A stretch of 64,000 nt of DNA from FEN-1297 sp021817845. GTDB lineage: Bacteria; Bacteroidota; Ignavibacteria; Ignavibacteriales; Ignavibacteriaceae. This document shows positions 42,926-50,553 of this stretch, piece by piece. Position numbers and translations under genes: made by a program. The stretch's first letter is position 1. The number at the start of each line of letters is the position of its first letter. Location: contig JAKAFW010000022.1 in assembly GCA_021817845.1 (NCBI GenBank), forward strand, positions 1 through 64,000. Reading direction: 5' to 3'. The notes beneath the pieces are model-generated. The model was given only the letters and a program-made list of their open reading frames with translations, was not told where the DNA came from and made no database searches.

Positions 42926-43981
42926 ATGAGCCAAAAAATAAATACCGCAATTATCGGTTTCGGAATGTCCGGTGAATTTTTTCATGCCCCTTTTATTGAT
43001 GCTAACCCTAACTTTAACCTGGTTAAAGTCGTTGAAAGAGTGTCGGAGAAATCAAAGGTAATTTATCCTTATGTACAAGTCGTTAAAAACTATGAAGATG
43101 TCCTTAACGATAAGGATATTGATTTGGTAATAATTACGACCCCCAACTCTACGCATTACAAAATAGGAACGGAGGCTTTGCAAGCTGACAAGCATGTAAT
43201 AATTGAAAAACCCTTTACTCGTACTTCGGCTGCGGCAAAAGAATTGATTGATCTTGCTACAAGTAAAAACAAAATATTAAGCCCTTTTCAAAATAGAAGA
43301 TGGGACGGCGACTTTTTAACCGTAAAGAAAATTATTAGTAGCAATCTACTAGGCGAGTTGATTGAATACCGCTCCCACTTTGACCGGTTCAGAAATGAAA
43401 TTAAACAGGGTACCTGGAAGGAGGAAGATTTGTTAGATTCCGGTTTGCTATACGATCTAGGCCCCCACTTAATTGACCAGGCGCTCGTTTTGTTTGGAAA
43501 GCCTTTGTCTGTCTATGCCGACCTAAGAACACAGAGGGAGAGGAGCAAAATAATCGACAATTTCGAATTGGTAATAAACTACTCCAAGCTTAAAGTAATA
43601 CTCAATAGCGGATTTTTATACAAGCAACCGCTTGTAAGATTTGCTTTGTTTGGGACAGAAGGATCGTTCATTAAAGACGGAATAGACCCCCAGGAAGCTA
43701 CTCTTAAGAATTATAAATTTAGAAATAATCCTGATTGGGGAATTGAACCTGAGTGCGATTGGGGAAGTTATAATACTAAAATTAATGGTCTGGATATTAA
43801 AGGGAAGATTGAAACTGTCGCCGGATGTTACCAGAATTATTTTGAAAATATTTATGAAGCAATCGCCGATCAAAAGGAGTTGGCGGTCAAACCGGAAGAA
43901 GCTTTGCTAACAGCGCAAATAATTGAGCTTGCCATTGAAAGCAATAAACGAAGAAGTGTGGTTGATTTTTCACTTGCCTGA
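42926..43981 (+). CDS. Gfo/Idh/MocA-family oxidoreductase
   Basis: The 351-residue protein has an N-terminal Rossmann fold with IIGFGMSGEFFHAPF (residues 9-23) binding NAD(P) and EKPFTRTSAAAKEL near 92, where the Lys of EKP is the family's conserved residue. The C-terminal alpha/beta domain binds the sugar or related substrate (DLGPHLIDQALVLFG). Members oxidise or reduce sugars, inositols or biliverdin-like substrates. The substrate cannot be told; it stands alone. Confidence 0.9.
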   Translation: MSQKINTAIIGFGMSGEFFHAPFIDANPNFNLVKVVERVSEKSKVIYPYVQVVKNYEDVLNDKDIDLVIITTPNSTHYKIGTEALQADKHVIIEKPFTRTSAAAKELIDLATSKNKILSPFQNRRWDGDFLTVKKIISSNLLGELIEYRSHFDRFRNEIKQGTWKEEDLLDSGLLYDLGPHLIDQALVLFGKPLSVYADLRTQRERSKIIDNFELVINYSKLKVILNSGFLYKQPLVRFALFGTEGSFIKDGIDPQEATLKNYKFRNNPDWGIEPECDWGSYNTKINGLDIKGKIETVAGCYQNYFENIYEAIADQKELAVKPEEALLTAQIIELAIESNKRRSVVDFSLA

Positions 43982-43986
43982 TTTTA

Positions 43987-44106
43987 TTAAAACGGAAAAT
44001 CTCCTTTATAATTTACTTTTTCCTCTATCTTCTTTAGTTCCTTTTTCTTTGCCGTTAGATGTACCGGATTTCCATCAACATAAAAATAAATAATCTTTAC
44101 GGGCAT
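43987..44106 (-). CDS. Possible small protein of 39 aa overlapping ppx
   Basis: An ATG at 44106 opens a frame reading MPVKIIYFYVDGNPVHLTAK then KKELKKIEEKVNYKGDFPF, ending at a TAA at 43987. It starts with a plausible beta-strand and contains a lysine-rich helix. It overlaps the last 32 bp of the exopolyphosphatase gene in another frame. The composition and the natural ending are coding-like, but it is too short to be sure. Confidence 0.4.
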   Translation of the reverse strand: MPVKIIYFYVDGNPVHLTAKKKELKKIEEKVNYKGDFPF

Positions 44107-45046
44107 TACTGTTTTTTGAGATGAAATTTAGTACTATCCCTTCGCGCAATGCGTAATCGGAAACTACTAACTCATTTATCCTAAAAAGATCAAATATTTT
44201 TGAAAGAATAATTATTCCCGCCGGAATAATGTCTGCGCGTTTCTCCTCAATCCCTTTGATTAAAAGCCTTTCGGCTGTAGTTCTACTATTCAGAATTTCT
44301 TTGGCAACTATATGCAATTCCTTTTGTGTAAAAGAAAAACTGTTTAGCGACTTACCCCGGCTTCCCTTCCCATTAAATTTTATCATACCGGCAATTGACT
44401 GAACAGTGCCTGATGAGCCGGCGGCTATTTCAAATCTTCCGTCAGTAATAATTTTACTATTTGATAAGATTTGTCGTTCTACAAAAGCAGCACAATCGCT
44501 TACCGACTGATCTGTCAAAATAAAATCGTCAAAGAATTTTTTGCTTAATCTAACCGCGCCTATCTTGACGCTTTCGGCAAATATAATTTTCCCTTCTTCC
44601 GCTAAAATAAACTCTGTACTGCCTCCCCCAATATCAATGCAAAGTGACTTTTTCTTTTCAAGTGATAATGCTTTTGAAATACCAAGGTAAATTAATTTTG
44701 CTTCATCGCTTCCTTCGATTACTTCGATGGAAATACCGGTTTCATCAAATATCCTTTTAATAAACTCAACTTTATTGTTTGCCTCTCTAACCGCACTTGT
44801 CGCTATTGCTTTTATTTCTGCATTATAAAAATTTGCAATCTTCTTAAATCCCGATAGAATTTTTACCGCCCTTGATATTTCTTCCTCGGATATGACGCTT
44901 AAAGCATTGCCGTTTAATGAGCCAAGCCTTATTACTTCTCTTTCTTTATCAATAATCTTAAAAGAACCGTTCTCCAATATTTTAACAATAATTATGTGGA
45001 ATGAATTAGTTCCTACATCAATAGCGGCAAAGTATTTATTTGGCAT
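44075..45046 (-). CDS. Exopolyphosphatase / guanosine pentaphosphatase (Ppx/GppA)
   Basis: The 323-residue protein has the ASKHA fold of the Ppx/GppA family: IDVGTNSFHIIIVKI at residues 9-23, ATSAVREANN near 86, and CIDIGGGSTEFIL near 138, the two phosphate-binding loops. It lacks the C-terminal HD domain of long Ppx enzymes and so is a short type, acting on polyphosphate or pppGpp. Its start overlaps the end of the GT9 gene by 11 bp, indicating one operon. Confidence 0.9.
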   Translation of the reverse strand: MPNKYFAAIDVGTNSFHIIIVKILENGSFKIIDKEREVIRLGSLNGNALSVISEEEISRAVKILSGFKKIANFYNAEIKAIATSAVREANNKVEFIKRIFDETGISIEVIEGSDEAKLIYLGISKALSLEKKKSLCIDIGGGSTEFILAEEGKIIFAESVKIGAVRLSKKFFDDFILTDQSVSDCAAFVERQILSNSKIITDGRFEIAAGSSGTVQSIAGMIKFNGKGSRGKSLNSFSFTQKELHIVAKEILNSRTTAERLLIKGIEEKRADIIPAGIIILSKIFDLFRINELVVSDYALREGIVLNFISKNSNARKDYLFLC

Positions 45047-46148
45047 GCAGATTTCTCCCGTCTTTTTTCATAACTAACGATATACATAATTCATAAACAT
45101 CGTCTAACGATATCTCATCAATTAATTCTGATTTTCTTATAAAAATCTTATTGCTCCCCGAAGGTGCCCAGTTGTATGGATTAGTTGGACCGAAGATTGA
45201 TATTTGCGGAGTTCCGGTGGCACCGGCAACGTGCATAATTCCCGTATCGTTTGTGATAAATAAATCCGAAATCGAAATTAGAGCTGCAACTTCCGGAATT
45301 TTTTTATTTAGATAAAGCCCAATTTTACAAGGAATGTTTTGTGTTATATAATTAATTTCTTCATTATCGGCATTGCTCCCGGTAAGATAGAATTTGATAT
45401 CAAAGTTTGCATTCAACTTTTTAATAAGATCGACAAATTTAAGTAACGACCACCTGTTTGGAATTTTACCTGCGCCGGGATGAATTCCGACAAGCAAATC
45501 GTAAGGTTGACGATTTAGACCTTCAACAAAATTTTCTGCAACTCCGATATCTTCTTTATCAAAAGAAATTTCAGAGGTAAAATTATTTGTATTAATTCCA
45601 AACGGTCTTACAATATCGACTATTCTATCTGCAACATTTGAATCGGGTGCATGGCGCCAGTCGAGTGAAACTCTTCGATCAAAAAGAAAAGCGCTCTTGT
45701 TCTCAACTCCGTCAAGGGATTTAGGCCCGATTCGTATTTTTGCGTTTGCAAACCGCGCCAGCAAATTACTAGTAAATGAAATTGAAACTGTTACCGGTAC
45801 TATAACAAGATCATAATTTTCACGAAGGAGTTTGATAAATTTTTTAAGATAGAATGGATTATATAGTTTTCTTTTATCGAAGACAAAGTATCTGTCGATA
45901 AATATATTTTTCACTATTCCAAAAAAATTTTCAGGGCTGACTATCAATGTAGTCTTACTTTGAGGAAATGTTTCTTTGATAGCTCTAAAAATAGATACGC
46001 CGGCAAGCAAATCTCCAAGTTGATTATGCTGCCGGATTATTAAAATGTTTTTAGGAATGCCAATTTCAAGTTTTTGGTTTTCCGGTATACTAAGATTTTT
46101 TTTGAAAAATCCATAAACCAATTTTGAAATGATGTTCTCTTTTGCCAT
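45036..46148 (-). CDS. Glycosyltransferase family 9 (heptosyltransferase-like)
   Basis: The 370-residue protein has the N-terminal NILIIRQHNQLGDLLAGVSI, GIHPGAGKIPNRW in the C-terminal half and TNDTGIMHVAGATGTP followed by SIFGPTNPYNW, the nucleotide-sugar site of ADP-heptose transferases. It probably adds a heptose or similar sugar to lipopolysaccharide core. It is 10 bp behind a small membrane protein gene and overlaps ppx. Confidence 0.9.
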   Translation of the reverse strand: MAKENIISKLVYGFFKKNLSIPENQKLEIGIPKNILIIRQHNQLGDLLAGVSIFRAIKETFPQSKTTLIVSPENFFGIVKNIFIDRYFVFDKRKLYNPFYLKKFIKLLRENYDLVIVPVTVSISFTSNLLARFANAKIRIGPKSLDGVENKSAFLFDRRVSLDWRHAPDSNVADRIVDIVRPFGINTNNFTSEISFDKEDIGVAENFVEGLNRQPYDLLVGIHPGAGKIPNRWSLLKFVDLIKKLNANFDIKFYLTGSNADNEEINYITQNIPCKIGLYLNKKIPEVAALISISDLFITNDTGIMHVAGATGTPQISIFGPTNPYNWAPSGSNKIFIRKSELIDEISLDDVYELCISLVMKKDGRNLHAK

Positions 46149-46158
46149 TTGCAGTGGC

Positions 46159-46368
46159 TTACTCTTTTTTCTTCTCTGAATCTGATTTTATTTCAGTGTA
46201 ATCGACTTCTTGTACATCTTTATATTTTGATGTGGTTTTTGATTCCTTATTAGGTTGATTGTATTTGTTTGACGGATCTCTTAACGCCGGAATAAAAAAC
46301 CTCAGAAATAGCCCTACTCCTTTAAAGATGATATAAATTATAAATCCCCAAAATAAAAGCTCAATCAT
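46159..46368 (-). CDS. Small single-pass membrane protein, DUF4834-like
   Basis: The 69-residue protein has one hydrophobic segment at residues 3-27 and a polar, charged tail of about 40 residues with EVDYTEIKSD. Small proteins of this shape next to deoxynucleoside kinase or ribosome-related genes are annotated DUF4834 in Bacteroidota. The stop of the kinase gene and its start share the same base (46368). Function unknown. Confidence 0.6.
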   Translation of the reverse strand: MIELLFWGFIIYIIFKGVGLFLRFFIPALRDPSNKYNQPNKESKTTSKYKDVQEVDYTEIKSDSEKKKE

Positions 46369-47030
46369 TATCCGGTAATCCTTTTTGATTCAGGCTTAAA
46401 ATATTCTATTAAGCCTCTGTCTTCTCTAAATATTTGTTTAAATAATTCATCAAAATCGTTGTCACTGTTCACAAAGTCTATTTCGGTACTATTCACAATT
46501 AACAATGGTGTTGTGTTATATCTGAAGAAATAATGCGTGTATGCTTCGCTCAATTCTTCTATATAATTAACGGTTAAATTTCTTTCGATTTTCCTATTTC
46601 TCTTTTTTATATTAAACATTAACCGTTCAACACTGGATTGAAGAAAGACAAGAAGGTCCGGCTTTCTCAGGTTTCTTGAAAGAAGCGGAAAAATAGTCTC
46701 GTAAAGTTTAAGCTCTTCACCGCTTAGATTTAGATATGCAAAGATTTTATCTTTCTCAAAGATATAATCGCACACAATATAATCTGTAAAAAGATTTTCT
46801 TGATTTAGCTGCTGCTGCTGCGTAAACCGATTAATCAAAAAAAACATTTGCGTTTGGAAAGCGTACCTTCTTCTGTCGGCATAAAATTTTTCAAGAAACG
46901 GATTAGCGTCAAACTGCTCGAAGACAAGTTCAGCATTAAGTCTTTCTTTTAATTTTCTTGCAAGAGAGGTCTTTCCCGCGCCAATGACGCCTTCGATTGC
47001 AATATATTTAACCTCGGAATTTTCGTTCAC
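46368..47030 (-). CDS. Deoxynucleoside kinase
   Basis: The 220-residue enzyme has the P-loop IEGVIGAGKTSLARKL at residues 13-28, the DRRRYAFQTQMFFL segment that matches the DRS/R substrate-binding stretch, KRNRKIERNLTVNYIEELS as lid region and a C-terminal helix. It phosphorylates deoxyadenosine or deoxyguanosine in salvage. It is the usual neighbour of folK in this phylum. Confidence 0.9.
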   Translation of the reverse strand: MNENSEVKYIAIEGVIGAGKTSLARKLKERLNAELVFEQFDANPFLEKFYADRRRYAFQTQMFFLINRFTQQQQLNQENLFTDYIVCDYIFEKDKIFAYLNLSGEELKLYETIFPLLSRNLRKPDLLVFLQSSVERLMFNIKKRNRKIERNLTVNYIEELSEAYTHYFFRYNTTPLLIVNSTEIDFVNSDNDFDELFKQIFREDRGLIEYFKPESKRITG

Positions 47031-47047
47031 TTTGCAACTCTTAAAGT

Positions 47048-47548
47048 TTATAAAATCTTATCCTGAATTTTTGCTATAATAGTTTTATTTTTTTCGTCTA
47101 TGCAAATATCAGAAATTTTTTGATTTAAAACAGGGTGAAACAAGTCCGGAGCAATTTCACAAAGAGGAGTCAATACAAAATCCCGGAGTTCAATCTCTTT
47201 GTGCGGAATAATAATTTTCTCATCCGAATAAACAATTTCGTTGAAGAATAAGATATCGAGATCTATTTCACGAGGTCCCCATTTGGTGTTGCTCTTCCTT
47301 CCAAGCTCGTCTTCAATATTTTTAAGGAAAATAAAAAGTTGGGATAAATTAGAGGATGTGGATATTTTTATTACGGCATTTAAGAAATTATCCTGTTCTT
47401 TTACCCCGTATGGTTTGGTCTCATAAATCGAAGAGGCCAATTCCAATGCGCAATTTGAATCATCTACTATCTTTTGAACCGCTTTCTTAAGAAAAGAAAC
47501 TTTATCGCCTCTGTTAGATCCAAGTGCTATGTATGCAATATTTGTAAT
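47048..47548 (-). CDS. folK: HPPK, folate biosynthesis, with probable ATT start
   Basis: From an ATT at 47548 the frame reads ITNIAYIALGSNRGDKVSFL, the standard HPPK N-terminus with the GSN loop. The rest contains ETKPYGVKEQDNFLN and KWGPREIDLDILFF (ATP/Mg site) and PHKEIELRDFVLTPL. The nearest ATG is at 47446, but it would remove the conserved GSNRGD region. No ATG, GTG or TTG exists between the upstream in-frame stop and this region, while GGAG lies 7 nt before the ATT. The protein would be 166 residues, normal for FolK. It transfers pyrophosphate to 6-hydroxymethyl-dihydropterin and is preceded by folB. Confidence 0.85.
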   Translation of the reverse strand: MTNIAYIALGSNRGDKVSFLKKAVQKIVDDSNCALELASSIYETKPYGVKEQDNFLNAVIKISTSSNLSQLFIFLKNIEDELGRKSNTKWGPREIDLDILFFNEIVYSDEKIIIPHKEIELRDFVLTPLCEIAPDLFHPVLNQKISDICIDEKNKTIIAKIQDKIL

Positions 47549-47555
47549 TTTTTAA

Positions 47556-47559
47556 CTCC
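47556..47559 (-). promoter_or_regulatory. Ribosome-binding site supporting the folK ATT start
   Basis: GGAG on the minus strand, 7 nt upstream of the ATT at 47548. It is the only Shine-Dalgarno-like site that fits the conserved N-terminus of FolK. Confidence 0.55.
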
Positions 47560-47572
47560 AATATTTCTAAAA

Positions 47573-47944
47573 CTATAATTCATCGCGTTGTTTAATTACT
47601 TCAACTTCTACACAGTCAACAACTCCTCCGAGTGGGGGATTGTTTTTTCTAATTCGTACAGCAACTTTTTCAATTAAAGGAAACGCTTTCAAAAGTTCAT
47701 CAGCAATTTTAGCTGCAAGTGTTTCAATCAAGTGATATTTCTGCTCAAGTGCAAGCTGATACATAAACTTATAAACTTTGTCGTAGTTAACCGTTTCTTT
47801 CAGGCTGTCCTTATGAGCTGCTGCCGAAAAATTTGTGTAAACATCCACATCAGCTTCAAACTTACCTCCGACACTTTGTTCTTCTGATAAAACCCCATGG
47901 TATGCATAAAACGTTGCTTTTTTTATTCTTATTATATTTTCCAT
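47573..47944 (-). CDS. folB: Dihydroneopterin aldolase
   Basis: The 123-residue protein has IRIKKATFYAYHGVLSEEQS at the start with the conserved YHG, then YDKVYKFMYQLALEQKYHLI and ETLAAKIADELL with the catalytic-type Glu and neighbouring residues, and IRKNNPPLGGVVDCV. It splits dihydroneopterin to 6-hydroxymethyl-dihydropterin, the substrate of FolK encoded 24 bp downstream. Confidence 0.93.
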   Translation of the reverse strand: MENIIRIKKATFYAYHGVLSEEQSVGGKFEADVDVYTNFSAAAHKDSLKETVNYDKVYKFMYQLALEQKYHLIETLAAKIADELLKAFPLIEKVAVRIRKNNPPLGGVVDCVEVEVIKQRDEL

Positions 47945-48026
47945 TTTATCCTTTTACTGAAGTAGCATAATATAGAGTATAGAAGAATTTTTAACTTAAA
48001 TTTTTATTCTTCCGGTTGCTTTTTCA

Positions 48027-48758
48027 TTACTTCATTGCAATTACACCTAATGCTCTGCCCGAATGCAGTCCTTCTCTCCGGTATGAATGAAGCAAATTTT
48101 CCGACTGAAAACTGCAAAGCTTTGAAAGCTGAATATTATTTTTAGATAATCCAAAATTAACTAAAATATCGTAATTAATTTGTGAAACATCTAATAAAAA
48201 TTTTGCTCCGTTTTCAAGTAAATACTTATTATCAAATAAAACCGCAACTTCCTTACCAATCTCATAATTCATTTGAGATATTGCAGGCGCAATATAAGCA
48301 ATCAATTCGGGTGCGGAAGTATTAAAATCATCCTTAAGTTTATTTAAAGTTTTAAGTAAAACTTTCTTCTCCGTTCCGCGCCACCCCGAATGAATTCCGG
48401 CGATTACCTTATGTTTTGTGTCATAGAGAAATATAGCTGCGCAATCGGCAGTACTTACCGCTAAGCCGATATTTTTTTTATCTGTAATCATTGCATCGCT
48501 GTCATCGTATATCCCTCCGCCCTTAACATAAGTTATCTCTTCTCCGTGCACTTGTTTCTGAAGAGCAATATTTTCTCTCTTCAAACCTAAGGCTTGAAAA
48601 AATAACGCCCTGTTTTCTTCAACAATATTTTTATCGTCTCCTACAGACTGCGACATATTAAAATAAAACGGAGTATTTCTTCCGGCACCCACCTTTGTGC
48701 TAAATCCGAAAATTATTTCTGGGCTGGTATTGAAAATCTGAGATTTTATTATAATCAT
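48027..48758 (-). CDS. pgeF: PgeF/YfiH-family laccase-domain protein
   Basis: The 243-residue protein has the family's signature metal ligands: KQVHGEEI near 64, ADCAAIFLYD near 105, HSGWRGTEKKVL near 121, and SYRREG at the end. These enzymes were called polyphenol oxidases and are now known as peptidoglycan editing factors with purine-nucleoside activity. Its start faces surE across a 141-bp spacer. Confidence 0.92.
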   Translation of the reverse strand: MIIIKSQIFNTSPEIIFGFSTKVGAGRNTPFYFNMSQSVGDDKNIVEENRALFFQALGLKRENIALQKQVHGEEITYVKGGGIYDDSDAMITDKKNIGLAVSTADCAAIFLYDTKHKVIAGIHSGWRGTEKKVLLKTLNKLKDDFNTSAPELIAYIAPAISQMNYEIGKEVAVLFDNKYLLENGAKFLLDVSQINYDILVNFGLSKNNIQLSKLCSFQSENLLHSYRREGLHSGRALGVIAMK

Positions 48759-48899
48759 TAAAAATAATTAGAAATGTTGATCGAAAATGTTCCGGCAAAT
48801 TTAATAAAAATTTGTGAAGCTGTACACCAACCCTTTTAATCAATTGAGACTGTACGCGGTAAATATTATATTGACTCATTAAATTTTGAGGTTAATAAA

Positions 48900-49679
48900 T
48901 TGCGAATATTGGTTTGTAATGATGACGGTATAGAATCAGAAGGGATTTTTGCCCTAGTACAATCATTAAAAGAAATTGGCGATGTTACGGTAGTTGCTCC
49001 CCTTAAAGAACAAAGCGCCGTCGGTCATGCTATAACAATGCAGATTCCTTTACGGGTTACCGAAAATTATAAAAATGGGAATTTTTTCGGATACGCTGTC
49101 AATGGGACTCCCGCGGATTGCGTTAAAATTGGGATAAGAAATATTATGGCTGAAACTCCAGACTTAGTGGTCTCAGGTATAAATCACGGTTCAAACACTG
49201 CAATAAATATTATTTATTCGGGGACTGTTTCAGCCGCACGCGAAGCCGCAATTATGGATGTTTCTTCTATGGCGGTTTCCGTTACTAATCATTCCGCCGT
49301 TGATTTTAGTTTTGCGGCTAAGGTTTCAAAATTGCTTGCATTGAAAATTGTAGAAAAAGGTTTACCGGTTGGAACTTTATTAAACGTAAATGTACCGGAC
49401 ATCCCTGAAAAAAGTATTTCGGGTATCCTTTTAACAAAACAGGGAAAGTCTAAGTGGGATGATATTTATGAAGAAAGAAAAGACCCGGCTGGCAAAAATT
49501 ATTATTGGCTGACTGGAAATTTGATTGAAGCCGATAAAGAAATTGATATAGATCAGTTCGCGATTAAAAATAATTACGTTTCTGTTTCACCTATTCATTT
49601 TGACCTTACCGATTATGATACCTTTAATAAGATGAAAAGCTGGAAGGTAGAGGAAATGCTGAATGGCAAGAATGATTAA
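48900..49679 (+). CDS. surE: 5'/3'-nucleotidase SurE
   Basis: The 259-residue protein starts with a TTG codon giving MRILVCNDDGIESEGIFALV; the Asp pair and following Asn-type ligands (SGINHGSNTAINIIYSGTV with NHGSN) bind the divalent metal. It removes phosphate from nucleotides. The TTG is chosen because the conserved RILVCNDDGI begins directly after it. It overlaps the phzF gene by 17 bp. Confidence 0.93.
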   Translation: MRILVCNDDGIESEGIFALVQSLKEIGDVTVVAPLKEQSAVGHAITMQIPLRVTENYKNGNFFGYAVNGTPADCVKIGIRNIMAETPDLVVSGINHGSNTAINIIYSGTVSAAREAAIMDVSSMAVSVTNHSAVDFSFAAKVSKLLALKIVEKGLPVGTLLNVNVPDIPEKSISGILLTKQGKSKWDDIYEERKDPAGKNYYWLTGNLIEADKEIDIDQFAIKNNYVSVSPIHFDLTDYDTFNKMKSWKVEEMLNGKND

Positions 49680-50553
49680 AATTTTTCAGATAGACGCTTT
49701 TACTGATAAACCATTCGAAGGTAATCCAGCAGGAGTTACTTTTGGCGACGGACTAACAACGGATGAAATGCAGTCTATAGCAAGGGAAATGAATTTATCG
49801 GAAACTGCCTTTATATCAAAACCAATCGGAACTTCCGGGAGTACTGACGGAGTTGATTATAATTTAAGGTGGTTTACCCCTACTGTTGAGGTTGATCTCT
49901 GTGGTCATGCCACTATTGCTTCACTGCATTTTTTATTCGAGCATAATATTATTAGAAATAGTTCTTGGATAAATTTTGAAACTCGTTCCGGTATTTTAAA
50001 ATGTAAGATGGAAGCTGGAAAATATTTTATGCAGATTCCCATTTATGGAAGCAAAAAGTTTTCAGGCAACGCTGATTCAGTTAAAAACGCACTCGGTATT
50101 GATGATAAGGACTTTGACAATAACTTCCCCTTTGTCCTTTTAGAAAACGGTTATTTATATATTTACTTAAAAACCATTGATGCATTATCAAAGCTTAAAC
50201 CAAGCTATAAAGAATTATTAAATATTTCCGAGAATGGGAAATACTTTACAGCTGCTGTTCCCTACACGCTTGAAACTATTGAGAAAGAAAATTTCGCTCA
50301 CCTTCGATTCTTCGGACCTTATTATGGTATAGACGAAGACCCGGTTACAGGATCGGCTAATGGACCTCTACTTTTGGTTTTGAAGGAGCTTGGCTTGATA
50401 AAACCTGTGGGAAATGAAATCTCATTGTCATTTGAGCAGGGTGATTTTATTTATAGAAGAGGAAGAATAGGCGTTAATTTTTCACAAGCAAAGAATGAAC
50501 TCTTTATTTCAGGGAGTGCAGTTACAGTTATTAAAGGGGAAATGAATTTTTAA
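49663..50553 (+). CDS. PhzF-family isomerase/epimerase
   Basis: The 296-residue protein has the two-lobed diaminopimelate-epimerase-like fold: IFQIDAFTDKPFEGNPAGVT near the start, MNLSETAFI with the conserved catalytic-type Glu, and DLCGHATIASLHFLF, then DPVTGSANGPLL. Substrates in most bacteria are unknown; the phenazine name comes from a distant relative. The frame begins within the last codons of surE; a Met at residue 4 is an equal start. It shares one base with the stop/start junction of the following gene. Confidence 0.9.
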   Translation: MARMIKIFQIDAFTDKPFEGNPAGVTFGDGLTTDEMQSIAREMNLSETAFISKPIGTSGSTDGVDYNLRWFTPTVEVDLCGHATIASLHFLFEHNIIRNSSWINFETRSGILKCKMEAGKYFMQIPIYGSKKFSGNADSVKNALGIDDKDFDNNFPFVLLENGYLYIYLKTIDALSKLKPSYKELLNISENGKYFTAAVPYTLETIEKENFAHLRFFGPYYGIDEDPVTGSANGPLLLVLKELGLIKPVGNEISLSFEQGDFIYRRGRIGVNFSQAKNELFISGSAVTVIKGEMNF

